Shown piece after piece: positions 45,028-56,300 of a stretch of 64,000 nucleotides of DNA; within the stretch, counting starts at the first letter, position 1, and each line of letters begins with the position of its first letter. Source of the stretch: Cladorrhinum sp. PSN259 (Eukaryota > Ascomycota > Sordariomycetes > Sordariales > Podosporaceae); contig MU867107.1 in NCBI GenBank assembly GCA_033725935.1, positions 239,112 through 303,111 on the forward strand. The letters are read 5' to 3'. The notes beneath the pieces are model-generated. The model saw nothing but the letters and a program-made list of their open reading frames with translations. It had not been told where the DNA came from and did not search any database. The position numbers and the translations under genes were made by a program.

Positions 45028-46127
45028 GCTTGAGCATATGTCATATCTCTGGTTGAGACCCTTTCTCATGTAATTTTAGAAGTCGTCGAACATATTAATC
45101 ACTTACTGGAACGTCATAGGACTTTCGGCTTTAGGAGCAAAAGGAATGGGTCTTGCTTTGGTCAATCATCAGGAACCTTAATCTCCCTTACAAAGTAGAT
45201 ATTTTACATGCAAGGTGGAGTTTCATTTTGATATGCAAACTCACTCACTCACTTCAACATTTTCTCGACTCAGTCACTGATTATCTCGCTCAATTCAAAA
45301 CTCTGTTTATAGTTTAACGTTTTAATTTCTGAGTTCTGAGTAAAAGGGAATAGAACATGTAAAAGAATAGAAAAAGAAAAAAAGGAAAGGAAAAAGGGAA
45401 AGAAAAAAAGGGAAAGACAACAAAGAGTTGTCAAAACAGACACATATAAAACCAAGAGGATATAGATATAATTATTGTAAAAAAGAGGCCTTGTTCAAGT
45501 GTACTCTACTCACTAAAGCAGGCAAACCCCCACGAAAGCAAACTTTGCACATTATTTTATTTGTCAAACTTGATGTGATAAAGTTGCTGTACATTCAGAT
45601 CTATCCATTTTATTTGTGTTTCTCCGGGCCCAACCGAGGACAACGAGAACATAAGAAATCCAGGAGCTGAGTCTGCCTTTGAAAGGGCACTTCACCTGCA
45701 AAGGTGAAGACGAATATATTACAAAAACCCATGTCAAATTTGGACCCCGGATCAAAACATCAAAATTAGATAGTTCCTCGTTTCAAAAACGAACATAAAG
45801 ATGAAAAAACATCTCGACATATAAGTGTGTGCCCAAAGATCTCTTTCATATCTTCTCATTCAAATTTTTGGTCATAGTTTCTGCAATAAAATCATAATCT
45901 ACGTAACTAAGAAACAGGCCCTAAAGCAAACCCTAGCGAAGGAAAGATGAATGCCAACTATATCATCTATGCAGCTTGGCTTTTTTCGCACCCACCCATC
46001 AATCCTATTTTTTGCTTCCTCCCATATGCCCAACGTCAGGAAACGCCGAACAATATTCCATGCGTCCTACTCCTAATAACGTTCAGGACCCAAGAAAAGG
46101 AGTTATATGCCGAGTGGCAGGCACCGT
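45028..46127. other. Convergent 3' region, Atos-type gene / eEF2
   Basis: About 1.1 kb of AT-rich sequence with poly-A tracts (45365-45420). It probably contains both 3' UTRs. No gene supported. Confidence 0.35.
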
Positions 46128-49061
46128 TTATAGCTTGTCGTAGTACTGTAGAAAGAATGTCAGCGTCTGTGTAAAGCTTTCAAGTTACAAATCCGATGAA
46201 ACTTACGTTGTCGACACCCGGGACATCGACCTTGAGACCCTTGCGCTTGCGCATCTCTGTAACAACCTGGCCAACCTTGGAGGTAGAATCCAGAGGGGAG
46301 CCGCCGGGGAGGACCTGCCAGTGATCGAAGACGGACTGGGGGAAAGCCTGGCCGGAGGTGGCGGCACGGAGATCGGCGTTGAAACCGAAGGACTCCATGA
46401 CGGGGAGGTAGGCCTTGATAGTGAAGAGAGGAGTACCGGGGCGCTGCTCCTCGTTGAAGACGTGACCTCTGCGGCGGGTAAGGACACCGTAGACACCACC
46501 CATGGCGCTCTCGGGGACCTGAATCTCGACAAGGAAGACGGGCTCGAGGAGAGCAGGCTCGGCAAGAAGGGCGGCAGCGTAAAGGACACGACGGGCAGTA
46601 GGAATGATCTGACCACCACCACGATGAATGGCATCAGCGTGAAGGGTAACATCGAGGATGTTGAAGCGGATGGAGCGCATGGGCTCCTCACCAACGGGAC
46701 CCTCACGGGTGGCCCACTGGAAACCGGAGACAACGGAATCCTTGATTTCCTGGAGGTACTGGACGGCCTTGGTCTGATCGACGAGCAAGTTGGCACCGTT
46801 GCCATCTGGACCGAAAGCCCAGATCTTGCGGGCATCGGTAACATCCCAGCCGAAGTCATCAGCAAGGACACGGGCACGAGCCTTGAAATCGTCACGGGGG
46901 CCGACCTTGCCACCCTCGATCTCCTTGGAAAGCTCCTCGTCGATGGGCTCAGCTACCATGTAGAGACGGTTGTGCTTGTTAGGGGACTTGGAGAGAGCAG
47001 TAATGCTGGACTTGCCAGCGACGGTCTCACGGTACTGGACGACGGGGTCGGAGATGGTGAGGGGAACACCGGCGTGATCCTCCTCGAGATCCTTCAAGCA
47101 AATCTCGAGATGGAGCTCACCAGCACCGGCAACGACGTGCTCACCGGACTCGTTGGTCATGGTAAGGACGCAAGGGTCGGACTTGGAGAGACGTTTGAGA
47201 CCCTCGACAAGCTTGGGAAGATCCTGGGCGTTCTTGACCTGGACGGAGCGCTGGACGACGGGGGAGACGGAGAACTTCATAACCTTGAGGTTGTGGGCGG
47301 TCTCGCTGGTGGTGAGGGTACCAGACTTGAGAAGGAACTGATCGATACCGACCAGACCAACAATGTTACCGGCGGGCATATCGTCGATGGGCTCGACCTT
47401 GCCACCCATCATGAGAACGGTACGCTGAATGGCCTTGATGAAGAGATCCTCCTTCTTGCCAGGGGTGTAGTTGGGGCCCTGGATGCGGACCTTGAGACCG
47501 GAGCGGACGGTACCGGAGAAGACACGACCAAAAGCGTAGAAACGACCCTTATCGGAGGTGGGAACCATCTTGGAAACGTAAAGCATCAGAGGACCCTTTG
47601 GATTGCAGTCACGGATGCTGATGGCGGCCTCATCATCAGGGGGACCCTCGTAAAGAGTCTCCGCACGGTACTTCTGAGCAGTGACGGGGGACGGAAGGTG
47701 GAGAATCATCATCTCCAACAGGCAGTCGGCAGCAGGAAGGAAAGCCTTCATGGCGGCCTTGAGGAGCTGCTTGCCCTCCTTCTCACGGTCCTCAGCAGTG
47801 AGCTTGAGCTGAAGCTTCTCGAGGAGGTTGGTGACCTCGTCCTTCTTGAAGTTCATGACAGCGCTGAAGATCTTGAAGATGGGGTCAAGGATGAACATGC
47901 AGAACGCACGCTCAAGCTGCTTGCCCTCGTGGGTGCCAGATTTGGACCACTTCTTGGTGACAGGATTGAAGTAGCTGTCGCCCCAGAGACGCTCCATCAT
48001 CTTGTTGCGGTCGACACCAAACTTCTTGGCGTAGCGGGTAGCGAACTGGCGGATGGTGAAGGCCCAGCCGTGGAGACCGGAACCGAAGGCGACGGTACCC
48101 TTGTCGGGGTAAACCTGGACGTCACCAAGAGTCTTGTCGAAGTAGGTGGAGATGATGACGTTCACCGACTCGATGGTACGGGAGAAGGACTGGTACAGAT
48201 CCTCCTTGGAGACCTGGAGCTCGAGAAGAGCACGGTCGACCTTGTTGATGATGACGACGGGCTTGATACGCTCACCAAGAGCCTGGCGAAGCACAGTCTC
48301 GGTCTGGACGCACACACCCTCGACGGTGTCGACGACGACGAGAGCACCATCGGTGACACGGAGTGCGGCAGTAACCTCAGAAGAGAAATCAACGTGACCA
48401 GGCGAATCGATCAAGTTGATCAAGAAGTCCTTGCCTGAGTTATATGTCAGCCATTTCTTTCTGTGCTGTACCGAGCAATCCTGGTGGGGGACAATTACTA
48501 ACCGTTGGTGACCTGGCCCTGAATGTCCTTGATGTCATCCTCATCGGGCAAGCTGCCATAGAGGGAGATGGCAGTGGACTTGATGGTGATACCACGTTCT
48601 TGCTCATCTGCTCTGGTATCGGTGGCACGAGCCTCACCGGCCTTGCCAGAGGAAATGATACCGGCCTTGGCCAGCAGAGAGTCGGTCAGGGTGGACTTGC
48701 CGTGATCGACGTGCGCAATGACGGACATGTTGCGCACGTTCGTGGGCTTGTCCATCAAGGCACGGATCTCGTCAATCGTGAAGCTGTTCAGAAGAAGCTA
48801 TGGTCAACACCGCGCTCCTTATGATCATCATCGTCATCTCCATCCTCCATGCTCATCGTCAGCGCTGCCGTCGAACACCTCCGCCTCTCTCTCTTCCTCT
48901 TTCTGTGCTCTATGGTCGGATCTCTTATCTCCGGGGCGGGGTAAAGAGGAGAGACAGGACGAGAAAGAGAGCAGCTTCGGGTGTCGATGGAGAGCGCATT
49001 TCGATGGAATTGAGTGGCAGCAACGTAGTCAGCGACAAATTTGAGGTACTTACTTGACCAT
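46128..49061 (-). CDS. eft2: Translation elongation factor 2 (eEF2)
   Basis: GTPase that moves peptidyl-tRNA and mRNA through the ribosome in the cytosol. Four exons, 49061-49054, 48783-48503, 48434-46207 and 46145-46128, join to 844 residues, a typical fungal eEF2 length. The first coding exon has just eight bases and the last has 18 (YYDKL plus stop). The joined start reads MVNFTIDEIRALMDKP. The P-loop is AHVDHGKST (about 25-33). The switch region ERGITIKST follows the TDTR site that eEF2 kinase uses, DSPGHVDFSSE is G3 and NKVD is G4. The diphthamide site is in LHADAIHRGGGQ near the C-terminus. Codon use is strongly biased, which creates a long open frame on the opposite strand. Confidence 0.97.
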
Positions 49062-50699
49062 CTTGGCGGTATTGACGAGTTACCTCCTAGAATGGGTTTG
49101 TTGGGTTTGATGGTTTGGTGAAGAAACTCTGCGAGCAGAGAATTTTTCTCCCCAAAGGTATTCTGAGTGCGAAAGTGGGCTAACGGACTGGCAAACCAGG
49201 ATCCCCGTCGTTTCTGCTCAGTGGATCTTCTTGCTATCAGGGTGTGGTGAGAATCGCTCTGCTGGCTTTTTTTCCGCGAGGGGAGGGAAAAAAACTAATA
49301 AAAAGCCCTGGAGCGGGGGGATAGGAAGGAGGGGTAACAATTGGTGGGGCATGGCTGATATCGATTTCGAGCGCCTCCATTGGTTAGACAGTGTGCCCCC
49401 AAACAACTTGTGCGTCGGCTGATGCAACTGACATGGGAGGGTCAAGCCCTGTTTTGCCCCTCACTGCTTTGCTCATCCGGCGAAAGCCAGACGAGCCGAA
49501 GCCCCGCGTCTAACAATGAACTGTGCCATTGAAGGGAGGTTTACCAAAGCTTGTCTTGAGTTTATCCTCCTCCGTGTGTGTCATACGGCCTGACACCAAA
49601 TCAACAAAGCATTGGTGACTCGACCTGGGAGTCTGAGACGAAACTGGCCTCCCAGCTTTGATAGCATTTTTGGAGCTTGGGCCCCCCCCTCCTCTCCAGC
49701 TTCACGATCTTGACGTAAGGCAGGTAAGAATAGGGTGGAACAAGGCGAAAAAGAAATGAACCTACCCCTCGCCCCTCTTTTACGAATCCACGGGTCACCT
49801 CAATGCGGAAAGCGGCTTGCATCTAAAGCAACACCAGCCACCAGCGTTGAATGTTTCAGAATCCAAAATCCAACCGGCGCCATCGTAAATCCATTACCTT
49901 AGAGCGCCCTCGAGATTTTTCTTCAGGTTTTTGCCCCTCATTAGTTTTTTTAAATGAGTGGATCGTGGATTTTGGCTGCATCAGACCACATGCAAATCGC
50001 GGGGTCTTGGCTTCCCTTTGCTCCACTTTGGGTTGCTTCAGGTTGCTGGGCAGCGGGTCATGATGCACTGCGGACGGATGTTTGAGTACCAATGCATCCA
50101 ACAACGACCGAGCAAGATACAGAGAATATTTCTGCATTGCTGGTTTGGTGTGGTTTCCATCCTGGACTGGATACTCGACTGTAGGACCTTTTATGAGCTT
50201 TGTTTTCACTCTGGATCATGGAACCAATCGAAACCCCCTGGCGCAAACAAAGTGGTCGGCATGCATGCGCCAAACTCCAGGTAACGAGCTCCTCAACGCT
50301 CGTGTCAGAACGACTTCCATATCATCTTATGTTAGTTTGACCTGGCATGCTGCTTTGTGCGGCGTGACAAGCCGTATTGCTTCAAACATGTCAGGAGTGG
50401 GGGTTACACGCAACTCAGGGGGAGTGTAAACAATCCTCATGTCAAAAACATGCAGTGATACCTTCGATGGGCCTCGAAGAAAGTTATTTGTAAAATGAAT
50501 ATGCAATATGTAGCATCCGGTATACACTGCTACGCCTGCTATATATATCATGTGCCAATAAAACCAACTCCAGTGCAATGCTCCAAACTATCCATACGTA
50601 TGTTCATCAGTCCTTCATAGTTATGACCTGCTTAAAATGACAAGATGTGGGTATCAAAACGAGAATCGCCAAGTGTAGACACACCCAGTCCTGCTGACA
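49062..50699. promoter_or_regulatory. Region upstream of eEF2 and downstream of the DUF300 gene
   Basis: About 1.6 kb. The left part must hold the strong eEF2 promoter and leader; the right part the 3' UTR of the DUF300 gene. Open frames up to 117 codons near 49856-50284 have no recognisable domain. Confidence 0.35.
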
Positions 50700-52687
50700 T
50701 CATCGCCCCCAAACGTTTCCAAATTCCTCTTCGCTGCCAGTGCCGTATCTGGGGGTTGAGTTGTATTCGTTGTCATTATCATCTCTTTCCCACTGCGCAC
50801 CGTCTTCGTGCACTGGGCTGTGATCATCATTAGACGCGAGCGGAGAGCTCCGCGGGGGCTGTGAGTCCTGGTGTTGAGGCTTGTGAAGTCCACTGTCAGT
50901 GTCAACCTTGAAATCGTCCTCTGCAATTTCAGTGTGGGTCCCAATAACTGGTCCATAAGCAATCTCAAGAGGGTCGGCGCCCCCGTCACCCGTTTGACTG
51001 GAACCTTTGGTTCCAGTGCGTGCCTTTTTCTTTCCTTTTTTATCATCCACTCCTGCTTGTGGGCCATCTGGTGCTAACTTCTTCCTCCTCTCCAGTGGCG
51101 CATCGGGGTTAAGGGATGGAGAGGAGCTCGAAGAAGACCGCTGATAAAAGCTCCCTGTAGGAGTGTGTTGGTAAATGCTCGGATGCGGTGACATGAAACG
51201 TTCGCTTGCTGGCTTGGTAGCCGTAATAACAGGATACTGAGCAACGAAAGGTCAGAAACAGGTGCCGTCAAGGCATGGGTTATCGATACTTACGTTGTAA
51301 TCCCCGTACTCAAGCTTTCTGGCGTTCTCATAGAGAAGTTCCTCATCCGGGTCAAGAATCAACTCATCTAGGTCGTTGACATGCGGGGACAGTGAGCCGC
51401 TTCTCCTACTACTCGGCCCACCATTGCCACCCAAAAGTGGTGTCGTTGAGTTGATTTCGTCAAGTCTGGGGATCCAGTATTTTCCTTTTCCTCCCCTCTC
51501 GTACCGCATTCCTGCCTTTATTCTCGCCAACCGCGATCCGGAGGCTTCATGCGCCATGATCTTGTCCCCAGAGTCAAACACACGATAGCCGTATTTGTCT
51601 CCCGAGAATGTTTCCTTGGTGTCTTGAATAAGATCTCGAATTCCAAAAGCATCCCTCGCAGCATAACGGACTGGCATCCTTGCCGAGGCAATCCTATTGT
51701 CGGCGAAATCATGCCATGAGAAAGCGTACCAATGGGCAATGGCAAATGCCGGCATCTCTATACAAATCAAAAAGTCCTGGATAGCCGCGGCAAGGCTGTC
51801 GGGGGTGAAGCCTTCTACTTTATCGGGGATGACGCCGAGCCAAACCAGAATTGCCAGGGCAAAACCTTGCCAATAGGATGCAAAGATGATGAGTTTGACG
51901 CACAAGAACTTGGGTACCGGACGGAACGGCTTCAAGTCGTCAAGCATGCAGACCCAAAACAAGCCGAGCGCATACAAGCAGACAGTGACACTGGCGTTGT
52001 AAATAAGGCCACTCCAGAAATAACCTGAGTTCAGTTTGATAGTTCCCTCGTGGTATGTGCCTGTGGCCTTCATTATGATGGTGGCGAGAGCGAGGACCGG
52101 CTTCAGCCATGCGTACTGCAGGATACCACGCTTGATGGCCAAGAATGAGTGGGGATCCGAGATATCGATGGGAGACAAAACATAGTTCATGGGCCAGAGA
52201 TGGTCGACAGGCTCTCGGCCGTGCGTCATGATGATAAGAGCTCGTTCGCCGCTAAGATAGTTGATCAAGAGCTGGAAGAAGATGTATATTGTGAAGGCCT
52301 CGTAGATGTCTCGTATTGGGTCCAGGATGGAAGCCGCTGTTCGGGAGACCATGCTTGCCCACGAAGCGATCGAGTATATGGGCACCATGAGGAGGATGCG
52401 GACTACATATCGCTGCAGAAGTGGCTTTCGGTAGTTTTTGCTGTATCAGTTCCTGTGTTAGTGGTACAACAGTCAAGATGAGTACGATTCGAAGCTTCCC
52501 TACGTTTGGAGCCATATTGAGCTGTGTGGTAGGTAAATGAGCGAGTCAGCTTCCAGGGTTCGTGGTTGGGATGGACATGGGGATTAGGAGCTGCATACAC
52601 AACTGAAAGCAGTGTCGCAACAATCGACGCGACACCGGCGACAACGGTCATGACCGCTTCAAACCTGCGACCTGTGCCTCCTGTCAT
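50700..52687 (-). CDS. DUF300 / Ost-alpha (TMEM184-like) membrane protein
   Basis: Four exons (52687-52599, 52521-52504, 52440-51294, 51236-50700) join to 596 residues. The second coding exon is only 18 bases. The joined N-terminus reads LLSVVSIWLQTKNYRKPLLQ followed by RYVVRILLMVPIYSIASWAS, a hallmark of the family. Seven hydrophobic segments are visible in the first 330 residues, including FTIYIFFQLLINYLSGERAL, CLYALGLFWVCMLDDLKPF, KLIIFASYWQGFALAILVWL and FLICIEMPAFAIAHWYAFSW. The C-terminal 250 residues are hydrophilic and Ser/Asp/Glu-rich. Animal Ost-alpha carries bile acids with a beta subunit; plant and fungal members are linked to vacuolar or solute transport, and their substrates are not settled. 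It is divergent from CSF1. Confidence 0.88.
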
Positions 52688-53376
52688 CTTGTCGATAGCT
52701 GGTCACGGGCGAGCCAGTTGTAAGATTGAGTGCAAGCTCCTGTGAAAAAGAGGAGAAGAAAAAAGGCCAGCTCCCTCAAGCTGTAAAGACCATGGTGGTG
52801 GAGAACAAGCTCCAGGAAGAGGTGTGTTTGGAGATGACGACGACCAGGAATGTTCCAGGTCCAGACCCCCCAGATAATGTAGCTGCAGGATGACGGGGAG
52901 CTCCTGTTGTTTGGGGGCGGGGATAACCGCCCGAAGTGGCGGGTCGTTCGTTTCAGTGGAGGGAGCCGCTGTCTGCCAAGATTTTCTCTGATCAATGTTT
53001 CCAAACTCCCCGGGCCAATTGGGGGCAGTGGAGCGGTGACGCACGCACGGTCTCTTTGATGATTTAGTGAGTTTTGACTGTTCCTGCTCCTTTTGGATCC
53101 TTTCTCGCATCTTGTGATAACATTTTGACTTTTTATTTTTTATTTTTTTTGGACCATTTCTGTTCACTCTTGAGACTTTTCAAAGAATTGTGTAACTTGG
53201 GTCTCTTTCCCGTTTTCTTTTTTTGTTTCTTGGCAATGCAATAGATTCCTTCCCCTTTTTTTTCTCCCGACGTTATGGAGGACGGCGCAACTTGGATTTT
53301 GGGGTTTCTTTTTAGCTTCGCGGTGGCTGCTGCGGTCAACGGTAGTCGCTGAGCCTTCTCCGGTCCATTACTCAAG
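52688..53376. promoter_or_regulatory. Divergent region, DUF300 gene / CSF1
   Basis: About 690 bases between divergent starts, with T-rich tracts at 53130-53160 and 53215-53270 upstream of CSF1, typical of fungal promoters and leaders. Confidence 0.4.
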
Positions 53377-56300
53377 ATGGCGGGTTTCTTCGATGGTAGC
53401 TCGGAATTCAACGCGTATGCTTGTTCGAATCAATTGACACTTTGACGGCCCATGGCTGATTATTTTGCTTTCAGAGCGTTCCTAGGGATACTTGTTGGAT
53501 GCGGTGCCTTGTAAGTTATGATTCCCGATATAGATGCCTCGTTTATTTGTACTTACAGCAACCTAGATCCGTCTTCTCTTTACTGTACTTTAACAGGGTC
53601 TTCGCATCGATCGTTTCCTGGGGAATAAGGACATACACATGGCATCAACATCGTGTTTACATCGATATCCAGGCCCTACAAATTTCCCTACTCGCCGGCC
53701 GTATCTTCTTCACGGGTCTTCGATACTACGGCGACAACGAAACGATTTTGGTTCAGAATGGTCACATTACCTGGGTATATTGGTTGCGGAGGGTTCGCGA
53801 AGTGGATATCAAGAATGGGAAGCGGAAGCACCAGGATGATAAAACGCCATGTCGAATCAACGTCTCGCTTCGTGGATTAGAGTGGTTCATATACAACCGC
53901 AGTCCGGCCTACGACTCGATCCTTACCGGTCTTACTGATTCTGGAGATGGCTCGGAAGAGGTGAACAAGGGGACGGGGGATAAGGGGGTGGCGCCGGCAC
54001 CTCCAACCCATCTGCGCAGGAGACGGTCGAAACGGTCAGACGTATCGAGGAGTTCTTCAACTGCTCGTATATCAACCAGCAATGCTCGGCCAAGTTATTC
54101 ACAGGATGCTGATGGCAAGATCAAAGAAGGAATCCGCCCGCCTAGTGTGCGATCGTCAGGGTCTGATAATGAAAGGGTTGGTGGTGATTGTGGCAAAGCA
54201 GAAGCACCTGAAGACTTGCCGTTGTTCTTACAAATTCTCCCAATACACTTGGAGTGTAAACAAGCAGCTCTGGTTGTGGGCAACGAAAATACCAAGGCCG
54301 TGTTGATTGTCAAGACAGAGATGCTGTCGGGTGAAGTTGATGCTTCTGAGACCAGTACGCCGGACCCCTACCGCCAGTATTTCCGATTCAACTTCAAGCA
54401 CCCATTGGTTGAAATGAAGGAGAACTTGGACTTTAAAGAAGAACAAGCTGAGCGTGCAGCCAGGGAGAAGCAAACCTCCCAAGAGCCACTGGTCCCGCCT
54501 ACTCGATCGTTTCTACGCACCCAAAGAAGACGGCTACGCGAGGGCATGAGGGGATTGATACCGTTTTGGAATAACTCTGTCGAATCATTCTCTCCCTCAA
54601 GTAGGGGCATCGGGACTGCGGCAAGCCACGCGCCGGGGGCAGGTCAATGGCAAGGTCTCTCGCGTTATTTATCTGATGATGCTGAAGATCAAAAATCAAG
54701 ATGGGTGTCGACAGAGTACGCTGCGGTACCCGTCCTGTTGGACAGCCCGGAGGCTTCGTTAACTATATTTTGGGACGTCCCCAGTGTGGTCCCAAGCGTG
54801 TCGGTGTCTGCACAAGAAAAGGCTTCCCAGACCCTCTCGAACAACATCAATGGTGATGTGCCTCCTGCATGGGCGATCCGCTTATCGATCAAGGGGGGTT
54901 CCATCAACTATGGGCCTTGGGCAGATCGTCATCGAGCTGATCTTCAGCGGACGTTTGTTCCGAGTCTCTGCAAAGATGCCGTCCCAGCAAGTAGCCTTCC
55001 TCCAGGTGCGTACAGGGTGCCCACTCAATTCAAGTTTTATATGGAAGTGGTAGAAGCTCCAATAAATATTCGCGTCCCGACCAAAGAGGAGTCGAAAAAC
55101 TGGCGTTGGAAAGGGAAAGAGCCCGACCCGAACAAGGCGCACAGCCAGAATGGTCGAAAACAACGTGGGAGATCGAAGAAATCAGACCAGTTGGCCGATG
55201 TACATCAACGTCCACACGGCTGGCTTGATATCAGGGTCCCGGCTGATTCAACCATCACGTATTCAATGGACATGACGGCTGGGATTCTGGGATACGCCAA
55301 TGCTTTGGATGTAGATCTTCCCAGCGCAGAAATTTCAAGTAGCATAAACCACGAAATACTCTGGAAGTCTGGCCGACAAAGAATCTCTTGCGATCTCAGT
55401 ACTCCATTACGTTGGAATGCACTTCGGCAATGGCATTTCAACATAGCCAGCGACGATCTGTCGCTTTTCCTCTTGCGAGATCACATCTTCCTCCTCACAG
55501 ACCTTATGGATGACTGGGCAAGTGGACCTCCAACTGATTACTTGGTCTTCACCCCCTTCAAGTATCATATGGATCTGCAACTGCAGAATGTGCGGCTGTT
55601 CCTGAACCTAAACGACGCCAACATTGTCAACAACCCTGCTGACCTGGAGGATAACACGTATCTCGTGATTTCAAGCCCGATCTTGAAATTAACAACATGC
55701 ATTTCGATGGATAATTTCAGGCCAAGGCGTAACGAGATACCATTCGATATCCGTGCAGACACCGCGTCTGTTGACCTTCATGTGCCGCCATGGAACACGC
55801 AGGCCGCATTTCTTACCTCCAAAGAGGTTGGCCGGTTTGAGAACCTCATTATTGATGGTACCTATCAGTACAATGCAACGACATCCCCATCAAATATCGA
55901 TACTCTCATATTGAACATCGCAGGACAGTCGCCAGTTTTTAGCCTGCACGGTTTTTTGATTCGCTATCTCTTGACAGCCAAAGACAACTACTTTGGGGAA
56001 AACATTCATTTTCGAACACTTGAAGAACATCAGGACATGTTACGCTTGAAAGAGGCGGATCCAGAGGCTGATTTAGCCAATAGAACGCCTCCTAAGAAGT
56101 CGAACGATCTGGATATTATTCTCAGCATGAGGGCGGATGATCCAAAAATACTTCTTCCGGCTAACCTCTACTCTTCTCAACGTCACATCGAATTCGACAC
56201 TGCGAATCTTGCTCTAGATCTCCGCTTCACCAACTACTACATGGACATGGACTTGACCATTGCGCCCCTGAATTTATCACTGGGAAATGCCGAATCAGGC

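Noticed and set aside
46321..48438. 705-codon open frame on the plus strand opposite eEF2
   Set aside because: It is the exact antisense of the strongly codon-biased eEF2 exon, with a Gly/Leu/Asp/Glu-rich composition typical of such shadows and no domain.
49856..50209. 117-codon minus-strand frame upstream of eEF2
   Set aside because: No recognisable domain and conflicting frames on the other strand cover the same bases.
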